From Lenzites betulinus (taxonomy: Eukaryota > Basidiomycota > Agaricomycetes > Polyporales > Polyporaceae), in assembly GCA_022264855.1 (NCBI GenBank), contig JABYQU010000009.1:124001-188000 (forward strand): 64,000 nt of DNA. The letters are read 5' to 3'. Shown one piece after another: positions 46,885 to 56,836 of this stretch (position 1 is the first letter of the stretch; each line of letters opens with the position of its first letter). The position numbers and the translations under genes are program-made. Under the pieces are notes generated by a model that did not search any database, was not told where the DNA came from, and worked only from the letters and a program-made list of their open reading frames with translations.

Positions 46885-49316
46885 ATGGAGCCTCCCAACC
46901 TTATGCTGCATCCTATTTCATCCTCAAAGACTATGTCTAATGCTTCTACTCGCTCCAACACCGCATCTCCCTTGGGACCCTCGGATTTTTCTGCCGTACC
47001 GAACTATTTACAGCCTCCAAGATTATCAGGCCAAATCCCTGGATTCCATTCACTCCCAGACCCAGGTACCAACTTTAATCATCCCAATCAGGCCCATAGT
47101 TTCGTCCCAGAGCTCCCTGGCACTGGCAGTTATCCCATGGGGGTGCAGAGGGCTCATGCGCACGCTGCTGGATTATTGGTATGAATATTTCACCATGAGC
47201 AACCTCACCGGCTTTGCTAGCATCTAACACCAAAGCAGTCGCCATATGGAATGAATGACTGTGCATCACTGTTCTCTGTACCAACAGCGCACACAATGCA
47301 GAACGACAAATTATGCAGTCTTCAAGACCATATTTCGTATTTAGAGTAAGTATGACTACCCTTCCGCTCCCGCTCACAGTGCTGATGTTATTCTATCTCA
47401 GGGGGATGCTGCGGTATATACTTACACCAAATTCGCCCTAATCGTGCACATACTCACTCAGCAATACTAGTGCGCAACAGGCCATGCCTACAACAGCTCA
47501 GGCACCAACCGCGCATATGGGCGGCCAAGCGTATTCGCATATTTTCACACCGGAGATTGACCAGAATGGATGGCTTGTTAACAAGCTCCGCGTTCGTGAA
47601 GACTTCCCCAAGGTACGTGCAATGTAGTACTTGAGATTGACTACGTTGATGTGACTGTGAATCTTGCAGGTGCCTTACTGGAAGTGATCTGAGTGGAGGG
47701 AGGCCACTAAGACATCAACTGCCCCCGGAGACAAAAAAGGTGCCAAGGGGCCAACCTGTATGGCTGAGAACGAAAACGTAGCTTTTAAGTTCATCACAGA
47801 TGCCAACGGGAACACAATTGACGGTCAGCGTGTGCACACTATCTGCCGTCGCTTCCGTGAGTTTTGTATCTACCTCCACGGCAAAAAGTGCGCGCCGAAG
47901 ACCTGGCAGCGTGGGATCGACGCTCACACGATGGTCGAGTATCATCACTGGATGAGGACACAGTGCTTCAAGCTACAGCTCTGTGAAGGTAACTGGAAAG
48001 CTGACCGTGTTGCAATACTCGCAAACTACTCGCAATGGATTAAAAAATACGAAGCAAGACTCGAGCGTTCTGCGGCGGTGGCTAAGGCGGCTAAGAGAAA
48101 GGCCAGAAAGGGGAAGGAGAGGTCGACAGGTATGTAATACATAAGCCTTGTTGGTTGATCGCAGGGCTGATGAATGCACGTAGCTGTCATGGACGACGAA
48201 GACCGTGATTTCCAGCAAGAATCAGACGGAGCCACAATGGTGGGTGCGGTTCTTGCCAGTGCCCCCTTTCGTGTATTGCCAGTGCCCGACGCCATGCTGT
48301 CTCATGCATTGCTGGCCCCCGATGGACTCGCCTCAGCATCTGGCGCAGCTGGACCGTCCCGAACCATCTGGCGATCCACAAGCCTATCGGGCGAGGAACC
48401 AGTGCACAAGCGCCAACGCACTGAAACCGACTCGGACACGTCGCTCGAAATCACTGTGCCACCGCCCCATCTTCCCTCTCCACCATCCAGTGTGCATGCG
48501 GCCATCTCACACATTCCTCCACAACATGGCACCGATAACGCCACAATCCAAGAGTCTGTAAATGCCCCCGAGCCTTTGAAAGCTACAAATAAGGTGCGTT
48601 GTCTTGCACACTATACGGGCACACGCGGCTGAAGCTCATAAATGCACTGCCTATAGATTATGTTTCGCAGCCCATTGTACGTATGAGTCAGCAGAGTTAT
48701 ACGTCGTATTGTGACTCACGCAACTTGAATTGGGGACATGGGGAGAACATGACTTGGGCCACGGCGGCAGAGTCGACGCCCAACAGATCGACTCCGCCTA
48801 CTGCAGAGTCGATAATTTCCCTCCCACTGGATCCTCCCGCAGCAGAGTCATCATCTTCGATAGTCCCACCGACAGTCGACAGTGCTGTAGCTGCTGTTAG
48901 CACTCCAGTCACGGCGCTGGACTTACATAGCAAGAAAGCAAAGGCCCGCCCACAACCGCGTAAGGTCACCTGTTGGCCGCCACCAGATGACAAGGAGCAT
49001 GCCAAGCCAAAGTAAGTGACACCCTCATTGTGGCGGCGCGATGCTAATGGAATAAGTATAGAGATGTATGTGCACATATATGGGCCCACAACAATCCCGA
49101 GGGGACCTGCGAGGAATACAATTTGTGGTACAAGCGCACCACACCTTACCAACGTCAGGTACGTGCCTTCATTGTAATACCTCCGTAATTGGTTGACTTC
49201 TGATATACTTCTATCTGTTGCGTAAACAGATGTATGCCGCAAACGGCGGCGTCAAGGCAAAAACCGACGCCGTGACAGTACCCCTTGCAAAGATGATTGA
49301 CAAAGCTGCAGTATAA
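46885..49316 (+). pseudogene. Partner gene of the CACTA-like unit, 648 codons with one nonsense codon
   Basis: Not recognised as a named family. Eight exons join with consistent phases: 46885-47178, 47239-47345, 47462-47612, 47670-48129, 48184-48593, 48671-49011, 49062-49158 and 49230-49316 (1947 nt). The only defect seen is TGA at 47,685 in VPYWK-stop-SEW, where TGG (Trp) is likely. The N-terminus is Ser/Pro-rich. Exons 3-4 encode a folded domain with WLVNKLRVREDFPKVPYW, NENVAFKFITDANG and WQRGIDAHTMVEYHHWMRTQ, then a Lys/Arg-rich stretch (AKRKARKGK). The C-terminal half is acidic and Ser/Pro-rich, ending with a Trp-rich DVCAHIWAHNNPEGTC segment. It starts 267 bp after the transposase stop, in the same orientation. 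Two-gene CACTA elements carry a DNA-binding TnpA-like partner; that role is inferred, not shown. Confidence 0.65.
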
Positions 49317-49437
49317 GTGTTGTATGTGTATATACTCTCATGCCCGCAGCGTCTCACCCACTGATAGTGCTTATAGTCTAACTCATCGCTCGCCTCTTCT
49401 ACCTGCTGCCGCCCCACTCCCCCCTCTTGCTGTCCAC

Positions 49438-49557
49438 TTGCACGCTCTCCTGCCCGTCTTGTCGCGTTTGCACGCTCTCCTGCCCGTCTTGTCGCGCTCG
49501 CACACTCTCCTGCCCGTCTCGTCGCGCTCGCATGCTCTCCTGCCTGTTTCCGAGTCG
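49438..49557 (+). repeat. Minisatellite, 30-bp unit, four copies
   Basis: The unit TTGCACGCTCTCCTGCCCG plus TCTTGTCGCG repeats at exact 30-bp spacing, with C/T changes in copies 3 and 4 and degenerate continuations to about 49,640. It begins about 120 bp after the stop codon of the partner gene and may belong to the element's right subterminal region. Confidence 0.85.
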
Positions 49558-50288
49558 CTACTGTACTCGCACACTCTCTGCCCATCTCATTCCCCTGCTC
49601 GCATGCTCTTCTGCCCGTCTGACTGGCTCATTCATACACTCTGTTGCCCTTCTTGCTCGCTTCGCCGCCGCTGGCATTCTCGCGCCTTTGCCTCGTCATA
49701 CTCGCCTTGCCTGTCCAATCTCCACCCTGCATGCCATCAATCTTCATTGTGCCAGGCTGTCTAGACTCCCACTTTGTTCCCTTGCCCGTCCGTCTGCCGG
49801 TGTACGAGTCAAGCTACGCCAACCGGGACAGCCCCAGCGATTACGGTGAGAGGTATTGGGGCAGACGGAGTATGTCGGGGTTGCACTCGGGTTGTCCCGG
49901 GTTGCATACCAGTAGCTTGGGAATGTGTTGCATATCCCTATGTATCTGAATAGATCCTCGTGTAGCCTATACACCGAGATCCACATAGATATTGAGGGAA
50001 CATTGCGGATATTTCTCCTATTGATCTATGGGACATTTTGAGTTCTACACATTTCTCTGCATATCTGATTTGGCTGGTTCTTTCTGGATATATACAGAAA
50101 TGTACGGAAACGTGCTATTCTCGCTGGGGCTGATCATTCCAATGTTATCCTACGGCCATGCTAATAATTGAGTTAAGGGAAGATACCACACAATAGACAG
50201 GTAATCCTATAAGGTAATGATGTTCAGGAGTTACTGAGTTGGTCAGTTCAGCAATGAGATACAGGAGAGTTTGAATTATTGGGAATTT
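49558..50288. other. Right flank of the CACTA-like unit
   Basis: CpG stays high to about 49,990 and then falls, suggesting the element's right edge near 49.9-50.0 kb. No terminal repeat matching the left side was found by eye. The second copy of the 39-bp motif is at 50,088. Confidence 0.45.
50088..50126 (+). repeat. Shared 39-bp motif, copy 2
   Basis: Matches 39,346-39,384 except for G/C and A/G changes at two positions. Confidence 0.7.
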
Positions 50289-50412
50289 CTAACCTCTGTC
50301 AGTGGGCGCCTGTCTAACCCTAGCTTACATACATAACTGTGACTGGCTTATAGAACTTTGTGGTCCGTCAGTATGGGCAATGTGTTTTAGTGGGGTGGAT
50401 TGTTATTGTGAC
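50289..50412 (+). repeat. Dispersed repeat R1, copy 2
   Basis: Begins CTAACCTCTGTCAGTGGGCG then CCTGTCTAACCCTAGC, the plus-oriented counterpart of 31,280-31,411. It retains a short MGACLTL-type reading shared with copy 1. Confidence 0.7.
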
Positions 50413-50664
50413 TATAGTATATGTTTAATAATATACAGTGCTTACAATAAGCACAACTATGGTGTCATATGCCAAAGCATTGGTATAGTGTTCAGTAGAC
50501 TCTACTTATATAATAATATTATAAGTAATAACAGCTCACCAGAGATCACATTAAGATATTCACCCCAAATATATGAAGCCTAGTTCAAATAGTATCTATA
50601 TATTCTTTATATAGTTGGTCATTCAGTTTGGCCATGTATATTTGCCTGAATACTTGTTTTCCGC

Positions 50665-51440
50665 CCGAAAGGGTAAACAGTGTCGATGACGCAACTGCAC
50701 GACTTTGAACTTCGCGAAAACCCGGCCTTCAACGACATCTCGACATCGAACTTTGTCGGCAACATCTTGTCCCTTGACCACCATCATCTCCCCTGCAGCG
50801 CTCCTGGCCCAGGTCACTTATACTGCTCATTGTCTCTTTGCACAATCTCCAGTACTAACACCTCTATTCAAACTAACATCTGGCTGTACTAATATCCCAA
50901 GTACTCATATACTAACGCCGTACTGACTGCAATTGACACGCTAACATACTAACATGCTGACTATCTGCTAATTTGCTATGAAGGCTGATTCAAGCAGGCT
51001 GCAAAATGCAAATCTTACTGGTGGGTGTTATGGCCCGATGCCCAAGGTAGGTGTTAGTACATATTATCCGCATATATGCATTCTTCTGACTTGTGCACCT
51101 TCCTAGTTCATTTATACCCTATTTCTTGCCTCTACTGCTGCCCCGTAGTTGTAGGACATGTGTACTACTATATAGCACCCCTATACATGTTTTATGGCCC
51201 ATCTATTGTCGAAGCTCGTGCGAGCCCACAAAAGAAAGAGCCTGCAGTATAAACCAATCAGGAGGGCGCCCGGGGTCGATATCGCTGCTCCTACCTCAGG
51301 CGCCAGTGGAACATCTCCAGAATATATATCAAATATTTGGAAAGGGATTTACATATTCATGATATATGCGAGGCGACAATCCACGGAAAATGTAAAGCCT
51401 ATTTCTACTATTCGCCATATATTCGGCCGGAATATTTGAA
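50665..51440 (+). other. CpG-bearing island with exon-like pieces, unrecognised
   Basis: Within CpG-poor DNA, two patches keep CpG and read like exons on plus: about 50,680-50,815 (TQLHDFELRENPAFNDI and NFVGNILSLDHHHLP) and 51,194-51,330 (MAHLLSKLVRAHKRKS, then KPIRRAPGVDIAAPTSG). A third piece at 50,983-51,048 ends GPMPK followed by GTAGGT, a possible donor. They could be one decaying multi-exon gene or parts of several. No family was recognised. Confidence 0.35.
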
Positions 51441-54400
51441 CCAATGCCCAGTGGCTTAGGTCCCTTATTAGATACACTGTACTTGTGTAAAAAAGCCTAG
51501 CTAGTGCAAGTATTATAGTCATGTATGCTAGAGGGGATGATGTGAAATATATGCATATACACATATAGTACCATAGCCAGCTAACACATTGGCATAGGTT
51601 TCTGTACATCCTATACATAAGATTACATAGATAGTCTAGACATAGACACTTATAGATAGAAATTATAAATGATGTTATCCACATGATGAATAGGGGGTTT
51701 TTAGCCTTTCTTATAATATTGGTAGGTGTATTTCATTCTAGTCTACACCTAACTGAACCCTTGAAGTTGTGGTATGGTGTGGTAAATAACTGAGGAATGC
51801 AGGCCAAGGGGGCTTTTCAGCCACAACCACAGAACCCTAACCCTAAGTATACCACCCTTACAGGGACTGCATCCTGGGGTGAAAAATATGCCATCAGATA
51901 GCCCTGGTCTGTACCTATTTGATGATATATAATAGCTCATACATTGTGTAAGGAACAGAGCAGAGAGTGACATTATATTGTATTAATGTGAATAAACATA
52001 TGCAAATATACATGCCACAATAAAACTGAACAGTGTAATCACGACATGTATATTTGTACCTATTTGGCCCCAGTTTATATCACTCATAGCTCAGTAGGTG
52101 CTTTACCTATAGGTCTGAGAAAAGTACCATTAGAAAGCCATGATTGGGGGCTATCAGATGATATCTTCATGGGGTGAAATGAATACATACTGTGGTCACA
52201 GTAGCTATGATTATTGTCTATAAGTAACATGGGGTCACAGACTGTAACAACCCATGGCCTGTTAGTATATGGTGTGTTTGTCTGCTGTATATGGGTGTAT
52301 GAAATGGTATACAATAATAATAATCCCGCCAGTCAAATACATTATAGGCGATTCTGATAAAAGCAATTCCAACTGCTGGATATACCAAAATCATAAGCTT
52401 TTCCTAAACTATAATTCTGCTATGGGTAAATAAGCATTCACAATGGCAAAAAGAGATGTTGTGATACACTAAGACATAGAATATGTTTTTAACCTCTAAC
52501 AATATCCTCACCTTCAGCAATCATATTTACCAGTAATGGACCACTTCCCACAAGTAATTTCGCTGTGCTAATAACTTGTTGAAATATTTTACTTTGGCCA
52601 ATTGTTTCTTCCCATACAGACATTGTAGCTCACCATTGTTTGAAGAGCAGTTGGGTAAGCTGTTACACAGTGATAGATGGTGAATCCCCAAAGACAAGCT
52701 GTTCATGCAAGGCTCAAGCTCCCCTCATTGGTGTGCTTGCAAAATTCCTGGCTTTCAAGTCATGTGACTAAGCTCGAGCTTGTTACCGCTGTATCACACT
52801 CTGGAGACAAACAGTTTAATTACACCAGTATCTGATTATGGATAAGGAAAGCAATAAAGTATAGTGCTAGCAGTCGGCATTGTTGTCCTCAGCTTCATGA
52901 GCAGAAAGCTGACTGTCAACACTTGTGTACCTTACAACCAACACAATACTGTAAATTTGCTGCAGAGAGCACATGAGGGACTAGAGGAGTGCAGCTGGAG
53001 TGCTCAAAGAATATGTGGATGTAAATGTTCACCAGGTTCTGCTTTATGTTCCTAATAATGTCAGGGTGGGCAGCCATAGTGAGAGGCACAGCTGTACAAA
53101 TGTTCACAGGGAAGAGCAACCATTAGATAAGCACACACTACATAGCTTCCGGAGTGCAGACACAAGCTTGTAAGATGAATGCAGCCAAACCTACCAGTGT
53201 GCTTGGGAGGGAGTGCAGCTGATAAGGATTATATTGCACAAACATGCAGTCCAGAAGCTCTTTGCAATCTGCCTCATTGATATCCAGGCACAGTAGGACC
53301 AATACACAATCAAGGGCAAAAAGGTTTGTAGTGAAAGCTAAGCTCATACATTTCCCAAATGATAAAGGGACATGGATTGGTATCCACCACTGATAAATGG
53401 TATTCAAACCACTTGATGCACATATATGGGTTGTGTGGGGTATAGTCATTGATATTGAGCACAGCTCCAAAAATTTCCAAATACCATGAAGACACTTGGC
53501 ATGCTACATAGTTGCTGCAGAGGCTTCATTCTCTGATATTGCTGGCATCTCCTCATTGAGGAAGTCTTGCCACCATTGTGTTGCAACATGGGTGGGCCTG
53601 CTTCTTTACAATTGATGAGGAACAAAGAAATCATTTCATTAGAAACTTTAGGGTTAGTGCTTAGTTCCCCTGCCATGCTATGCTAGTGACTTTGTAGCCT
53701 CAGTGTAGTCCCAAGCTAAACCCCCCTAGTGGGTGCTTGTCTAACCCTAGCTCACACAGTGCTTCACTTAGGCAGCTACATCTCTGCCACATAGGCACAT
53801 TGATTATTCTACACTACACCAGCTAGCTATATTCTTTTACAACTTATTAATACCCATGTATAAGCCACTTTAGTGTACTTACAGCACATACTCAGAGAGC
53901 TTATTTTACCAATGTAGTGGCTTGAAAATGCATGCTGATGGTTAATAGAACTACAAGAAGAAGTAATAGAAGGCCATACACCTCTCTGTAAAAGTATCAG
54001 AAGAGATGTGTAACAAGCAAGCAGGCTCTACTAGCATGTGGCTATTTTACCACTGTCTATAAGGCAAATAAATGCATATGGAATGGCCAGTGTTTAGGGG
54101 AGTATATCAGATGCCTTTCTGACCACTACCATTGAATAGAGCTGGGCTCCAGCTTCCTGGTGATATATATTATGTGCAAAATGGCCAAAGCCCTGCTCTG
54201 AAAAATGCTGAGCAGTGTTTTTGGCCATTCTGTGATTATTTCCAAGTCCCATGGGGGCCTGTAATGCTTGCCAGCTCAGTGTGCATGACCTGTGCCTGAG
54301 GGACTTGATAGAATTAAGCTCAGAGCCCATAAGCAGGGCTCAAAAAGATGGCAAAACTGGTATATTGAGCTCAATAATAGTCCGATTACTATGGACATAG

Positions 54401-55892
54401 TACCATTAGGTATGCATGAATGAGCACAATCTGTGCATATATGATACATCATATATTGATAAGCTTTCAAGGAAGAAAACACAGTTTTACCGCTTTTTTA
54501 ATGTACTAGCTACTATAATTTGCTATTTATGACATGAAATTTGCTTCTTTCACTACAAAACCACTGCCATTGCATTCCCGTCAGCCATAGCTTTCTAATG
54601 GTATATAGTAGTCCATACATTGTGCAACAAATGGCTCATACACATGGGATACATGTCTGTATTTGGGCTAGATCTTATCTCAGAACAAACATGTACATAC
54701 AGATTGGCACGCCAACACTGGTTCGCATTGGCATGCCTATCAGTATGTTACTATTTGCACCAGATCTAGTGCAGACTCTATTTTGCCCAAATCTTGACCG
54801 AATTGGATGATTGTGATATCAACAGGAAGCTACAGTCTAGGTCATCATCAAATGGCTGTATTAGTACTCATAAGTGACAGAGTCACCTAAAGTGACCTAT
54901 GTCACCACTAGCCACTGGCTACTGACCTTGTGACATATTTTTCTTACCAACTACCCAGGTATTATATGCTGTTAGGATCAGATTGACTAGCTCTTCCTGA
55001 TGAAACTAGTATTAGTATTTGTTTGGAGGCAGAAATTGCATAATAAGCAGAGCAAGCATTGGTTATACTGCTTGACCTTTTGGTCATTCATAGAGCCAAA
55101 ACATGCTTAAATGTCTGTATTAATGCTAGGGTAGTACAAATGCAGATGTGATGTGTCATTAAAATCACTATTGCTCACCATTTCTCCTATTTTAATATCA
55201 AATGATAGTTTCTAATCAATACACAATGATACTGTGATATGCACAGATATAGTACTGCAGCTTCACATTTTGGTAATGTACTCAGATAGGTTCAAAGGCT
55301 TTGTTATGCTAAAATACTATAAAACATTTATATAACTGGTAGAATATTTAATTGAAGATCCTCCTCCCTGGACTGTTTAAATTCAAGAGTCAGTAAACAC
55401 TGAGGCTAACTAGTGAGGTAATCATAAGGACAGCACTATAATAAGGGATGGGTAATAACAAGGATGATATGCCAGTATAGATAATACAGTACAATCAGTA
55501 TCAGAGTATATATGCATAGTATGCAGCACCAGCCCTTATCAATCATATCTGCCGGCAGCGGCCCTCTTGAGCAAGTCCATTGCTTGAGAGGTACAGTCAT
55601 GTGGGTTGCACATGGAGCCAGGTGGAAAAATACCAGTATATGTGCTCAGGGGACAAATAGCTGAGCAAGAGAGCAGGGTCTGGGATCCAATAGCCCCAGA
55701 TTTCTGCTGCAGGTCTCTAAGATTGGGAGTGATCTGTGAACAACATGGCATTCTTCCATGGTTCAAGTTGTATCAGCATTCACTTGTGGGTGACATTAAC
55801 AACCTTGTTCGGGCCACAAGAATCGCTCAGATGCACACAATTATCTAGAAACTAAGCAAAGCAAAAATGATACAATTATAAGAGAATATACA
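51441..55892. other. CpG-poor repeat graveyard
   Basis: No supportable gene. A partial copy of repeat R1 lies at 53,717-53,770. Minus-strand frames at 53,138-53,676 overlap in two registers and could be the fossil of a transposase, but no diagnostic motif is legible. Long runs lack CG dinucleotides. Confidence 0.6.
53717..53770 (+). repeat. Dispersed repeat R1, copy 3 (partial)
   Basis: CTAAACCCCCCTAGTGGGTG followed by CTTGTCTAACCCTAGC aligns with the first 50 bp of the other two copies and then diverges. Confidence 0.55.
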
Positions 55893-56036
55893 TATGAAAT
55901 TCCGGAATTTTAGAGTTTTGGAGCATGGGAAAGTCAAAGTTTGGAGGTCTAGAAGTACAGGAATTCAGAGTACAAAGTCTGGAGCACAGAAAACCCAGAG
56001 TTCAAAGCTACAGTGCACACAGAGCATAATAGTCTT
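55893..56036 (+). mobile_element. LTR fragment, GGAGTTCCGGAG-rich family
   Basis: Aligns over about 140 bp with the 3' end of the unit at 15,892-16,705. Shared runs include GGAAAGTCA, TTTGGAGGTCT and GCTACAGTGCACA. It is a truncated, CpG-depleted copy. Confidence 0.65.
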
Positions 56037-56534
56037 GTTATGCCACAGCTTATACATATCTTGGCTCTTGCCTAGAGGAATTCCTGGCAACACCTTTCAT
56101 ACAGTGGGGTTAATTTGCCAAAACCATTAGCAAACATGTGGCCAAGTCATACAAATCTCCTTAATACAGTACCAAAAATGTGCAAAAGATATATTAATCA
56201 CCATGATGCTCAATGCCAGAGTCTAACCACCACGTTTCAGGATGTCCTGAACTAGTTCAATAAACACAAGAACCACTTGCCAGATTTCTCAATAAAGCTG
56301 ACAAGAAAATCTGCAAAAAAGCCCTCACTACTAGGTACAATGCAAGTATATGCTGGTTCCATGTCTGCACTATGGGCTAAGGAACACCACAATATAGTGC
56401 AGGCAGAGCTTGGTGATGGCCTCACAGGTGACAGGCCAAAACTCATAGCTGTTATATTCACTTGATTGTCACAAGAGGAGCAATAAAAGTGGTGTCATCA
56501 AGCTAATAAAGAAAAGGAGTCAAAGGAGTCTGAC

Positions 56535-56831
56535 TGTAAGGAGCGCGTACTATGCGCTCCTACATGGTCTATTAGTTGTGCAAAATGCACAACTAATATA
56601 TACGGTATCAGACAATATGTACACATGCGCATATTAGCGCGCGGATAGCCGCATGTATGTAATAACACTGTGTACGGTGTCCCGAGTATTCGGAACTCGG
56701 GTGCCTGGTGGAGGGCAAGTCCTTACCACCCTCCACCATCCCTACAAGTACGCCGAGCCCAAATACAAGCCCAGACCAGAGTACTCCAGGGATAGGAGCC
56801 CAGTAAGGCCCCCACCCCATCATTTCTTACA
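56535..56831 (+). mobile_element. Solo LTR with 5-bp duplication CTGAC and five stem-loops
   Basis: Starts TGTAAG and ends CTTACA over 297 bp. CTGAC is present at 56530-56534 and again at 56832-56836, so both ends are certain. It keeps CpG in a CpG-poor setting, implying recent insertion. Five perfect stem-loops occur in series: 56539-56546/56554-56561, 56571-56581/56587-56597 (11 bp), 56623-56629/56650-56656, 56681-56687/56695-56701 and 56707-56715/56729-56737 (9 bp). No retrotransposon interior adjoins, so LTR-LTR recombination has removed it. The parent family is unknown and shares nothing with the other LTRs here. Confidence 0.88.
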
Positions 56832-56836
56832 CTGAC

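Noticed and set aside
49383..49574. Minus-strand frame with RDKTGRRACK-type repeats
   Set aside because: It is produced by the 30-bp minisatellite, which is open because 30 is divisible by three.
51838..51850. CCCTAACCCTAA considered as a telomeric remnant
   Set aside because: Fewer than three units, also seen inside dispersed repeat R1; no array.
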